This document shows positions 1-8,486 of a stretch of DNA of 64,000 bases, in pieces. This DNA comes from Bacteroides timonensis (GTDB taxonomy: Bacteria; Bacteroidota; Bacteroidia; Bacteroidales; Bacteroidaceae), in NCBI RefSeq assembly GCF_000513195.1, contig NZ_CBVI010000108.1, forward strand, positions 1 through 64,000, written 5' to 3'. Position 1 is the stretch's first letter. Each line of letters begins with the position of its first letter. Under the pieces are notes generated by a model that saw nothing but the letters and a program-made list of their open reading frames with translations, made no database searches and was not told where the DNA came from. The translations under genes were made by a program, and so were the position numbers.

Positions 1-381
1 GGAAAATCAACGCTCATCAACGCAATATTGCCTGAACAGGACGTAAAAACGGGTGAGATTTCCACCTACCACAACAAAGGAATGCACACCACTACGTTCT
101 CTGAGATGTTTCCCGTTCCGGGAGACGGATATATCATTGACACACCGGGCATCAAAGGTTTCGGAACATTCGATATGGAAGAGGAGGAAATAGGACACTA
201 TTTTCCGGAGATATTTAAGCTCTCTGCCGATTGCCGTTACGGTAACTGTACGCATCGCCACGAACCGGGGTGTGCTGTACGAAAAGCCGTGGAGGAGCAC
301 TACATCAGCGAATCACGTTATGCCTCATACCTTAACATGTTGGAAGACAAAGAGGAAGGTAAATACAGAGCGGCGTATTAA
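1..381 (+). CDS. rsgA: Ribosome small subunit-dependent GTPase A, C-terminal part (partial at window edge)
   Basis: RsgA is a circularly permuted GTPase that helps mature the 30S ribosomal subunit. The reading frame is open from base 1, where the first residues GKSTLIN are the P-loop (G1), so the start lies outside the window. After it come the G3 motif DTPGIKGF and the C-terminal zinc-binding segment with its Cys/His set (CRYGNCTHRHEPGCAV), as expected for the family. About 126 residues are present. A long hairpin with a T-run follows the stop codon at 395-466, so this is the last gene of its transcript. Identification is secure; the N-terminal OB-fold domain cannot be judged. Confidence 0.93.
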   Translation, partial: GKSTLINAILPEQDVKTGEISTYHNKGMHTTTFSEMFPVPGDGYIIDTPGIKGFGTFDMEEEEIGHYFPEIFKLSADCRYGNCTHRHEPGCAVRKAVEEHYISESRYASYLNMLEDKEEGKYRAAY

Positions 382-394
382 AAAAAGAGTGGTA

Positions 395-466
395 GGGTGA
401 TAAGGTGATAAAGCATTTGCTTATCACTTTAGCATTTTATCACTTTATCACCTTATCACCCTTTTT
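395..466 (+). terminator. Hairpin terminator after rsgA, built from TTATCAC repeats
   Basis: A perfect 19-bp stem (395-413 pairs with 443-461) is followed by TTTTT. The 29-nt loop and the 3' flank (to about 489) carry further copies of TATCACTT/TATCACC, so the stem is made of short repeats. It probably ends the rsgA transcript and separates it from the efflux operon. Confidence 0.75.
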
Positions 467-582
467 CATATCACTTTATCACCTTTTTTAACGCTTCTCG
501 CATTAAACCTTTCTGTTCCTAATATGTCCAATTAGTGCTACATAATCTAACTTAATATCTGATATAATACTAATACTGATAC

Positions 583-1665
583 ATGAATAAAAAAGTTAAA
601 TGGGGCATTATCATTTTCATAGGTGCCGGACTGATAGGTTGGGGTATTTATTCCCAGCTTCCTAAAGAGAATAAAGAATTGGCAGCTGCCGACAAAGTTA
701 TGAGCAGTAACCGCAATGGCAAAAAAGCATTAAATGTAAACGCAAAGATCATAAAGCCACAGCTGCTCAAAGATGAAATCAAAATCAGCGGTAGCCTGTT
801 ACCTGATGAAGAAGTGGATCTTTCTTTCGAAACCTCAGGTAAAATCATAGAAATCAATTTTGAGGAAGGCAGCCAGGTTAAAAAAGGTCAACTGCTGGCT
901 AAAGTGAACGACCGGCCTTTACAGGCACAGTTGCAGCGTCTTGTTGCCCAACTGAAACTGGCAGAAGACCGCGTATTTCGCCAGAATGCATTATTGGAGC
1001 GGGATGCAGTCAGTAAGGAAGCCTACGAGCAGGTAAAAACTGAACTGGCAACCCTGAATGCAGACATAGACCTGATAGAAGCTAACATTGCACAAACCGA
1101 GCTTCGTGCCCCGTTCGACGGTGTAATCGGTCTGCGTCAGGTCAGTGTCGGAACCTATGCTTCCCCCACTACTATCGTTGCCAAACTCACAAAAATATCT
1201 CCCCTGAAAGTAGAATTTTCCGTTCCCGAACGTTATGCCAATGACGTTAAAATCGGTGCAGGAGTAAACTTCGGACTTGAGGGTAAACTTGAAACCTTCC
1301 ATGCCAAAGTGTACGCACGTGAATCGAGAATGGATCAAAACACCCATACATTGACATTGCGTGCCCTCTACCCCAATGCCAGCGGTAATGTAATGCCCGG
1401 ACGCTATGCGGATATCCGTTTAAGTAAAAATGAAATCCATGATGCCCTTGCCGTTCCATCCGAAGCTATCGTTCCGGAAATGGGTAAGGACAAGATTTTC
1501 CTTTATAAATCGGGAAAAGCCCAGCCTGTAGAAATACAAACTGGCATACGTACAGAAGCTGAAACCCAAGTATTGCAGGGTTTGCAGACCGGAGATACAA
1601 TTATAATTTCCGGAACATTGCAGCTCCGCACAGGATTACCCGTAACATTGGATAATATCTATTAA
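583..1665 (+). CDS. RND efflux periplasmic adaptor (membrane fusion protein)
   Basis: This 360-residue protein links the inner-membrane RND pump to the outer-membrane channel in a tripartite efflux system. An N-terminal hydrophobic segment (residues about 8-25, no lipobox) anchors it. The order is typical of HlyD/AcrA-type adaptors: a first half-lipoyl/beta-barrel strand set (about 55-105), a short alpha-helical hairpin (about 105-155), the second lipoyl half (ELRAPFDGVIG), then beta-barrel and membrane-proximal domains ending in GLQTGDTIIISG. The RND pump gene follows after 12 bp and an outer-membrane channel gene after that. No obvious TAnnTTTG promoter was seen in the 200-bp upstream gap. 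The drug or metabolite exported cannot be inferred. Confidence 0.93.
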   Translation: MNKKVKWGIIIFIGAGLIGWGIYSQLPKENKELAAADKVMSSNRNGKKALNVNAKIIKPQLLKDEIKISGSLLPDEEVDLSFETSGKIIEINFEEGSQVKKGQLLAKVNDRPLQAQLQRLVAQLKLAEDRVFRQNALLERDAVSKEAYEQVKTELATLNADIDLIEANIAQTELRAPFDGVIGLRQVSVGTYASPTTIVAKLTKISPLKVEFSVPERYANDVKIGAGVNFGLEGKLETFHAKVYARESRMDQNTHTLTLRALYPNASGNVMPGRYADIRLSKNEIHDALAVPSEAIVPEMGKDKIFLYKSGKAQPVEIQTGIRTEAETQVLQGLQTGDTIIISGTLQLRTGLPVTLDNIY

Positions 1666-1677
1666 ACCAGACGCCTT

Positions 1678-4600
1678 ATGAACATATCCGAACTCAGCAT
1701 ACGGCGCCCGGTACTCTCCACAGTGCTTACCCTTATCATCCTGCTTTTTGGACTGATCGGGTACAGCTATCTCGGCGTCCGCGAATATCCGTCAGTGGAC
1801 AATCCCATCATTTCGGTATCCTGCTCCTACCCGGGTGCAAATGCCGATGTTATCGAAAACCAGATTACCGAGCCATTGGAGCAAAACATCAATGGTATTC
1901 CGGGAATCCGTTCCTTGTCCAGCGTCAGCCAGCAAGGTTCATCCCGTATTACGGTAGAATTTGAACTCTCCGTAGACCTGGAAACGGCTGCAAACGACGT
2001 GCGTGATAAAGTTTCACGCGCCCAACGTTATTTGCCTCGCGACTGTGACCCTCCTACCGTATCAAAAGCAGATGCGGACGCCATGCCTATACTGATGGTA
2101 GCATTGCAAAGTGACAAACGTTCCTTGCTGGAATTGAGCGAGATTGCAGACCTCACCGTCAAAGAGCAATTGCAGACCATTGCAGACGTAAGTGGTGTCA
2201 GTATCTGGGGGGAAAAGCGTTATTCCATGCGCCTTTGGCTCGATCCTATCAAGATGTCGGGTTACGGCATTACCCCCATAGACGTAAAGAATGCGGTAGA
2301 TAAAGAAAATGTGGAACTCCCGTCCGGAAGTATCGAAGGTAATACGGTGGAACTTACCATCCGTACATTGGGATTGATGCACACGGCAGAAGAATTCAAT
2401 AATCTTATCCTGCGGGAAGACAACAACCGCATTGTCCGTTTCAGTGATATCGGACGGGCGGAACTGGGTCCTGCGGACATCAAGAGCTACATGAAAATGA
2501 ATGGCGTACCAATGGTAGGTATTGTTGTGGTACCTCAACCGGGCGCCAACCACATCAAGATTGCCGATGCCGTTTACGAACGCATGGAACAGATGAAGAA
2601 AGACCTTCCGGATGATGTGCGATACTCTTATGGTTTCGACAATACCAAGTTTATCCGCGCCTCTATCAATGAGGTAAAGGAAACGGTATACGTGGCATTC
2701 ATTCTCGTCATCATCATCATCTTCCTCTTCCTGCGCGACTGGCGTGTAACGCTGGTGCCCTGTATCGTGATCCCCGTTTCGCTTATCGGAGCATTCTTTG
2801 TGATGTATCTGGCAGGATTCTCTATCAATGTGCTTTCCATGCTGGCGGTAGTGCTGGCAGTAGGCCTGGTGGTGGATGACGCCATTGTAATGACGGAAAA
2901 CATCTATGTCCGCATTGAACGCGGAATGCCGCCGAAAGAGGCCGGCATCGAGGGCGCCAAGGAAATTTTCTTTGCTGTAATCTCTACCACCATCACGCTG
3001 GTAGCCGTGTTCTTCCCTATCGTATTTATGGACGGAATGACGGGACGGCTTTTCCGCGAATTCAGCATCGTGGTATCCGGTTCAGTGATCATTTCCTCCT
3101 TTGCCGCATTGACCTTCACTCCGATGCTTGCCACCAAGTTGTTAGTGAAACAAGAAAAGAAAAACTGGTTCTATATAAAAACCGAACCATTCTTTGAAGG
3201 AATGAACCGCATCTACAGTCGGTCATTGGAAATTTTTCTCCGTAAACGCTGGCTGGCCATGCCACTTGTATTAGGAACATTAATCATTATCGTATATCTG
3301 TGGAATGCCATCCCTGCCGAAATGGCACCATTGGAAGATCGCTCGCAAATCAGTATCAACGTGCGTGGTGCGGAGGGTGTGACTTACGAATACATACGGG
3401 ATTATACGGAAGACATCAACCAGTTGGTAGATTCCATTCTGCCGGATGCAGAATCGGTAACGGCACGCGTGTCAAGTGGTAGCGGTAACGTGCGTATCAC
3501 ATTGAAAGACATGAAAGAGCGTGACTACACACAGATGGAAGTAGCCGAAAAGATTTCGCAGGCTGTACAGAAAAAGACCAAGGCGCGTTCGTTCGTACAG
3601 CAATCGTCCTCTTTCGGTGGACGACGCGGTGGTATGCCGGTTCAATATGTATTGCAGGCTACCAACATTGAGAAATTACAAGAGGTGTTGCCGATATTTA
3701 TGGCGAAGGTTTATGAAAATCCGGTTTTCCAGATGGCCGACGTGAACCTGAAATTCAGCAAGCCGGAAGCCCGCATCAATATCAATCGCGACAAGGCAAG
3801 TATCATGGGAGTAAGCACACGTAATATCGCGCAAACGCTTCAATACGGATTGAGCGGTCAGCGTATGGGTTATTTCTATATGAACGGAAAGCAATACGAG
3901 ATATTGGGTGAAATCAACCGCCAGCAACGCAACAAGCCTTCCGACCTGAAAGGCATCTATATTCGTAGTGATAAAGGTGAAATGGTGCAGTTAGACAACC
4001 TGATTGAACTGACCGGCGGTATCGCCCCTCCGCAATTGTACCGTTACAACCGTTTCGTTTCCGCCACTATTTCTGCCGGACTTGCTGATGGGAAAACCAT
4101 CGGACAAGGATTGGACGAGATGGATAAGATTGCCAAAGAAACATTGGATGAGACATTCCGTACCGCACTGACGGGAGACTCCAAAGAGTACAGGGAAAGT
4201 TCTTCCAGTCTGATGTTTGCCTTTGTATTGGCAATTCTGCTGATCTACCTGATTCTGGCAGCGCAGTTCGAGAGTTTCAAAGATCCGTTGATTATCATGC
4301 TTACCGTGCCTTTGGCTATTGCCGGAGCCTTGGTATTCATGTACTTCAACGATATTACGATGAATATATTCAGTCAAATTGGCATCATCATGCTGATTGG
4401 TCTGGTGGCAAAGAACGGTATCCTTATTGTAGAGTTTGCCAACCAGAAACAGGAAGCCGGAGAAGATAAAATGGAAGCCATCAAGGATGCATCCCTGCAA
4501 CGTCTGCGCCCCATCCTAATGACGAGTGCTTCTACCATTCTCGGACTAATACCGTTGGCATTCGCTTCGGGTGAAGGTTGTAACCAGCGCATTGCCATGG

Positions 4601-4710
4601 GTACAGCCGTAGTGGGCGGTATGTTGGTATCCACATTCCTCACTATGTATATCGTACCTGCCATATATAGTTATGTATCCACTAACAGAAGTAAGTTAAA
4701 GAAATCATGA
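1678..4710 (+). CDS. RND family efflux pump, inner-membrane transporter (AcrB/MexB type)
   Basis: A 1010-residue proton-driven pump of the hydrophobe/amphiphile efflux class. It shows the family's internal duplication: TM1 near the N-terminus, a large periplasmic loop, a TM2-6 block, a second periplasmic loop and a TM8-12 block. The proton-relay aspartates are visible in VGLVVDDAIVMTENI (about residues 397-411), and the TM10 lysine in VGLVAKNGILIVEFAN. Length is usual for the family. The stop codon overlaps the start of the next gene (ATGA at 4707-4710), which indicates translational coupling. Substrate specificity is unknown. Confidence 0.95.
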   Translation: MNISELSIRRPVLSTVLTLIILLFGLIGYSYLGVREYPSVDNPIISVSCSYPGANADVIENQITEPLEQNINGIPGIRSLSSVSQQGSSRITVEFELSVDLETAANDVRDKVSRAQRYLPRDCDPPTVSKADADAMPILMVALQSDKRSLLELSEIADLTVKEQLQTIADVSGVSIWGEKRYSMRLWLDPIKMSGYGITPIDVKNAVDKENVELPSGSIEGNTVELTIRTLGLMHTAEEFNNLILREDNNRIVRFSDIGRAELGPADIKSYMKMNGVPMVGIVVVPQPGANHIKIADAVYERMEQMKKDLPDDVRYSYGFDNTKFIRASINEVKETVYVAFILVIIIIFLFLRDWRVTLVPCIVIPVSLIGAFFVMYLAGFSINVLSMLAVVLAVGLVVDDAIVMTENIYVRIERGMPPKEAGIEGAKEIFFAVISTTITLVAVFFPIVFMDGMTGRLFREFSIVVSGSVIISSFAALTFTPMLATKLLVKQEKKNWFYIKTEPFFEGMNRIYSRSLEIFLRKRWLAMPLVLGTLIIIVYLWNAIPAEMAPLEDRSQISINVRGAEGVTYEYIRDYTEDINQLVDSILPDAESVTARVSSGSGNVRITLKDMKERDYTQMEVAEKISQAVQKKTKARSFVQQSSSFGGRRGGMPVQYVLQATNIEKLQEVLPIFMAKVYENPVFQMADVNLKFSKPEARININRDKASIMGVSTRNIAQTLQYGLSGQRMGYFYMNGKQYEILGEINRQQRNKPSDLKGIYIRSDKGEMVQLDNLIELTGGIAPPQLYRYNRFVSATISAGLADGKTIGQGLDEMDKIAKETLDETFRTALTGDSKEYRESSSSLMFAFVLAILLIYLILAAQFESFKDPLIIMLTVPLAIAGALVFMYFNDITMNIFSQIGIIMLIGLVAKNGILIVEFANQKQEAGEDKMEAIKDASLQRLRPILMTSASTILGLIPLAFASGEGCNQRIAMGTAVVGGMLVSTFLTMYIVPAIYSYVSTNRSKLKKS

Positions 4711-6032
4711 AACGTACGATTTTATCCCTCATAGCCATTTGTAGCACCTCGCTTGCATTGCAAGCGCAGATGCCGCAATCTTATACATTAAAGTCCTGCT
4801 TGGAATACGGGCTTCAAAATAACTACTCGCTGCGCATTACCCGCAACGAGGAACAAGTCAGCAAAAACAACGCCACGCTGGGAAACGCCGGTTATCTGCC
4901 GACACTTGACCTCTCTGCAAGTTATAAAGGAACCGTAGACAATACAGACAGTAAAGTGCGGGCTACCGGAGAGCATGTCAAAGAGAATGGTGTATTCGAT
5001 CAGACCATGAACGTGGGGCTTAATCTGAACTGGACTATCTTCGACGGCTTCAACATCACCGCCAACTACCAACGTCTGAAAGAGTTGGAAAGACAAGGTG
5101 AAACCAATACCCGTATTGCCGTAGAAGACCTGATAGCCAATATCGCTGCCGAATATTACAACTATCTGCAACATAAGATCCGTCTGAATAATTTCCGCTA
5201 TGCCGTATCTTTGTCCAAAGAGCGTTTGCGTATCGTGGAAGAGCGTTATCACATCGGTAACTTCTCCCGTCTGGATTACCAACAGGCAAAGGTAGACTTC
5301 AATGCAGACAGTGCCCAGTATATGAAACAGCAAGAGTTGCTGCATACCTCCCGTATCCAACTGAACGAACTGATGGCAAACGAAGATGTAGACCAGCCCA
5401 TCATCGTTCAGGACAGTCTGATCAACGTAGACGGTGGACTAAACTTTGAAGAGCTTTGGAACATGACTCTGCAAACCAACGCTTCTCTGTTGAAAGCCTA
5501 TCAAAACAACACGCTTGCCCAGCTGGATTACAAAAAGGTTTGTTCCCGCGACTATCCTTATCTGAAGATGAACGGCGGTTATGGCTATACCTTCAACAAA
5601 TACGATATCGCCACTAACATCCAACGCGGTAATCTTGGTGCCAACTTCGGCCTGACTATCGGTTTCAACCTATTCGACGGAAACCGTCGCCGGGAACGCA
5701 ACAATGCACGTATTGCCATTCAGAATGCCCGCCTGGAACGCGAACAACTGGAACAAGCCTTACGTGCAGACCTGAGCAACTTATGGCAAGCTTACCAGAA
5801 CAATCTGCAAATGCTGAACCTGGAACGCCAGAACCTTGTAGCTGCTAAAGAAAACCATGAAATTGCCATGGAGCGTTATATGCTGGGAAACCTTTCAGGT
5901 ATCGAAATGCGTGAAGCACAGAAGAGCCTTTTAGATGCAGAAGAAAGAATTCTTTCAGCAGAGTACAACACTAAATTATGCGAAATTTCTTTGTTGCAAA
6001 TCAGTGGAAAAGTAACAAAATACCTGGAATAA
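4707..6032 (+). CDS. TolC-family outer-membrane efflux channel
   Basis: A 441-residue outer-membrane factor that completes the tripartite pump. It has a signal peptide (MKRTILSLIAICSTSLALQA) and two repeats of the outer-membrane efflux protein fold, rich in long amphipathic helices. Residues such as YHIGNFSRLDYQQAKVDF and YMLGNLSGIEMREAQKSL mark the equivalent helices of the two repeats. It overlaps the pump gene by 4 bp and ends the operon; the downstream PL10 gene has its own likely promoter element. Confidence 0.93.
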   Translation: MKRTILSLIAICSTSLALQAQMPQSYTLKSCLEYGLQNNYSLRITRNEEQVSKNNATLGNAGYLPTLDLSASYKGTVDNTDSKVRATGEHVKENGVFDQTMNVGLNLNWTIFDGFNITANYQRLKELERQGETNTRIAVEDLIANIAAEYYNYLQHKIRLNNFRYAVSLSKERLRIVEERYHIGNFSRLDYQQAKVDFNADSAQYMKQQELLHTSRIQLNELMANEDVDQPIIVQDSLINVDGGLNFEELWNMTLQTNASLLKAYQNNTLAQLDYKKVCSRDYPYLKMNGGYGYTFNKYDIATNIQRGNLGANFGLTIGFNLFDGNRRRERNNARIAIQNARLEREQLEQALRADLSNLWQAYQNNLQMLNLERQNLVAAKENHEIAMERYMLGNLSGIEMREAQKSLLDAEERILSAEYNTKLCEISLLQISGKVTKYLE

Positions 6033-6067
6033 AACAAATATTCCCCATCAGGCGAGTTTTTTTCCTC

Positions 6068-6075
6068 TACTTTTG
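6068..6075 (+). promoter_or_regulatory. -7 element TACTTTTG of the PL10 gene
   Basis: The octamer fits the Bacteroides -7 consensus TAnnTTTG and lies 29 bp before the PL10 start codon. No convincing TTTG was found at the -33 position, so only the -7 half is supported. Confidence 0.45.
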
Positions 6076-6104
6076 CCATCATAGAACTATAAAAAACAAC
6101 GACC

Positions 6105-7199
6105 ATGAAAAAGATTTGCCTGTGTTGTCTGGCCTTGTTATGCCTGACAAATGTATTTGCACAAGAGAACGTAGACTACAAAGAGAAGAAGCCCTATAAA
6201 ACCTGGGTAAAAATGGCTCCTAAATTGGACGATGAATTCTTTAAAACAACTGAGGCCATCCGCATTGGCGACAATGTATTACTTTATCAACAAACCACCG
6301 GCGGTTGGCCCAAAAACATCTATATGCCTGCCGAACTGACAGAGCAAGAACGTGAAGACGTACTCGCCTCCAAGGATGATGTAAACGAAAGTACGATAGA
6401 CAACGATGCAACCAGTACGGAAATCGAATACCTCTCCCGCCTGTATCTGGCCACTAATACCGAAAAGTACAAAAATGCCGCTCTGGATGGTATCCGGTAT
6501 ATTCTCAAAGCCCAATATCCCAACGGTGGCTGGCCGCAGTTCTGGCCCCGTCCCAAGGGTTATTATACTCATATCACTTACAACGACAATGCAATGGTAA
6601 ACGTTATGGAGTTGCTGCGTCAGGTATACGAGAAGAAAGCTCCCTACATATATGTTCCCGACAGCATTTGCGACCGTGCCCGCACCGCCTTCGATAAGGG
6701 TGTGGAATGTATCCTCAAAACGCAGGTTATCCTGAACGGCAAGCCTACCGTGTGGTGTGCGCAGCATGATGAACATACCCTTGCCCCAGCCAAAGCACGT
6801 GCCTACGAACTTCCCTCACTGAGTGGCGCCGAATCGGACAACATCGTCATCCTGCTAATGTCTCTGCCTAATCCTTCAAAAGAGGTCATCGCATGTATAG
6901 AGAACGCAATCAAATGGTTCAAAGCATCAAAGATTGAAGGGATGAAAAAAGAGTTCTTCACGAATGATGAAGGCAAGAAGGACTTCCGTATGGTTCCGTG
7001 TACGGATTGCCCTCCCCTGTGGGCACGCTTCTATACTTTAGAAGACAATCGTCCGTTCGTTAGCGATCGTGATGGGGTGAAGAAGTTCGATATTTCCGAA
7101 ATCGGATATGAGCGCCGCAACGGATACAGTTGGTATAATAGTGACGGGCTGAAAGTGCTGAAGAAGTACGAGCAGTGGAAAAAGAAACACAATAAATGA
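6105..7199 (+). CDS. Secreted pectate lyase, polysaccharide lyase family 10
   Basis: Predicted to cleave polygalacturonate by beta-elimination. The 364-residue protein has a signal peptide (cleavage after about residue 19, VFAQ) and then a PL10 (alpha/alpha) catalytic domain. Recognisable motifs are GGWPKNIYMP, TIDNDATSTEIEYLS (calcium/substrate aspartates), PNGGWPQFWP, YNDNAMVNVMELL, WCAQHDEHTLAPAKARAYE and WARFYTLEDNRPFVSDRDG, the last containing the region of the family's catalytic arginine. It stands alone between the efflux operon and a convergent acyltransferase gene, with its own -7 element and a strong terminator, so it is not part of the PUL operon. Confidence 0.9.
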   Translation: MKKICLCCLALLCLTNVFAQENVDYKEKKPYKTWVKMAPKLDDEFFKTTEAIRIGDNVLLYQQTTGGWPKNIYMPAELTEQEREDVLASKDDVNESTIDNDATSTEIEYLSRLYLATNTEKYKNAALDGIRYILKAQYPNGGWPQFWPRPKGYYTHITYNDNAMVNVMELLRQVYEKKAPYIYVPDSICDRARTAFDKGVECILKTQVILNGKPTVWCAQHDEHTLAPAKARAYELPSLSGAESDNIVILLMSLPNPSKEVIACIENAIKWFKASKIEGMKKEFFTNDEGKKDFRMVPCTDCPPLWARFYTLEDNRPFVSDRDGVKKFDISEIGYERRNGYSWYNSDGLKVLKKYEQWKKKHNK

Positions 7200-7206
7200 T
7201 AGCTTC

Positions 7207-7234
7207 GGGGCAGCATACACTGCCCCTATTTTTT
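7207..7234 (+). terminator. Rho-independent terminator of the PL10 gene
   Basis: Stem GGGGCAG/CTGCCCC (7207-7213 with 7220-7226), a 6-nt loop, then TATTTTTT. It lies 8 bp after the stop codon. The opposite strand lacks a T-run, so it mainly serves the + strand. Confidence 0.85.
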
Positions 7235-7237
7235 ATC

Positions 7238-8395
7238 CTATCCCAATACCCATTTCGTCTTCTTTCCGAAGCAACGGTACGCCATTGCCACCAGAAGCCA
7301 GGAAACGCCAAATGCCAACACTGCGGCGGCAGGTATCTGCAAATACAACGGAACGCCTGCTGCCCGCATCAACACTACTGCCGGTCCTGTGAAGAAGTAG
7401 TGTATCATATAGATTCCAAAACCGCAAAGCGTCAAGTTGGACAATGCTTTTATCACCCACTCCGAACGGACGTTTACTCTCTTGGCCCACATAAACACCG
7501 GAATAGTCATCATCACCACGTTCAGCGAACAGTAGGTGAAGAACAGCTCCAGCATCTCATCCGTCAAGTTCGGCAATGCCGTCATGTAGCGGAAACCAAA
7601 GAAAGTCACCGCATATCCCACCGCAAACATAGGAATACCTATCAGTACAGACTGACGCCCTGTCCAGTCATGATTTCTCAGGTAGTGTCCCAAAAGCAGA
7701 TAACCATTGAAACCTGCGAAATAGTAAAGCATGCCGAACGAGTTCCAGGAGCAAGTGCCCCACAAGTATTTTGACACGAATTCGCTATAATAAGGTATGA
7801 GCAGCGTCACTCCCCATGCCAACAGGAACCAGAGTTTGGCACGTTCCGACACCTTCTCCACCCAGGCGGAGAATATCGGCAGATAGAGGTAGAGACCTAT
7901 CAGCAGGTAGATGTACCACATATGCACGTCAAGCAGGGAGAAGTTGAAGGGCAGCTCCGCCACATAGCCCAAGCTGACGGCGAGCGACTGGCGCATCACC
8001 TCCTCGCCCGAATAGGGAAAGAAGTCGAGAATCACCTTCGGCTCCACACCCAGCAGCCCGGTTATCCACGGAAAAAGATTGTAAATCACCGACCAAATGA
8101 GGAACGGGAAGAGCACCCGCGGGATGCGTTTCTTATAAAACACCGACGCGTCGCCACGCACCGGGAGCAGCAGGGCGCCTGTTATCATCACAAAGAGCGG
8201 CACGCACGGGCGCAGCATCGCTCCGTAGACGGCGCCCCAGAATTTTATATCCGCAATGTCAGGAGCCGTTCCCGGATAGAAATTGAAGGGGTCTGTGCAG
8301 TGGCAACAAACCACGGTAAACATAGCTATCAGCCGCACGACGTCCAGCCAGACGATGCGTTGCCACGGTTTTTGTTGTGTAAGAGCTGGTTTCAT
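7238..8395 (-). CDS. Integral membrane acyltransferase (Acyltransferase 3 family)
   Basis: A 385-residue polytopic membrane protein with about ten hydrophobic segments. The N-terminal signature RIVWLDVVRLIAMFTVVCCH contains the conserved Arg and the catalytic-type His of Acyltransferase 3 / OafA-like enzymes, which transfer acetyl or other acyl groups to surface polysaccharides or related acceptors. It is convergent with the PL10 gene (38 bp apart) and lies 91 bp after the last gene of the PUL operon on the same strand. The acceptor is unknown. It could be read through from the PUL operon, but nothing shows a functional link. Confidence 0.85.
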   Translation of the reverse strand: MKPALTQQKPWQRIVWLDVVRLIAMFTVVCCHCTDPFNFYPGTAPDIADIKFWGAVYGAMLRPCVPLFVMITGALLLPVRGDASVFYKKRIPRVLFPFLIWSVIYNLFPWITGLLGVEPKVILDFFPYSGEEVMRQSLAVSLGYVAELPFNFSLLDVHMWYIYLLIGLYLYLPIFSAWVEKVSERAKLWFLLAWGVTLLIPYYSEFVSKYLWGTCSWNSFGMLYYFAGFNGYLLLGHYLRNHDWTGRQSVLIGIPMFAVGYAVTFFGFRYMTALPNLTDEMLELFFTYCSLNVVMMTIPVFMWAKRVNVRSEWVIKALSNLTLCGFGIYMIHYFFTGPAVVLMRAAGVPLYLQIPAAAVLAFGVSWLLVAMAYRCFGKKTKWVLG

Positions 8396-8486
8396 GTTAT
8401 TAGAATTAATTATTTGAGGGGTAAAGATAAAGAAGTTAACCGAGATATGGAAAAAGCCTTATAACAAAAGCGCTGCAACTTCATAA

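Noticed and set aside
391..489. CRISPR-like array of TATCAC units
   Set aside because: Repeats are 7-8 bp with no spacers of regular size and no cas genes nearby; it is a repeat-rich terminator.
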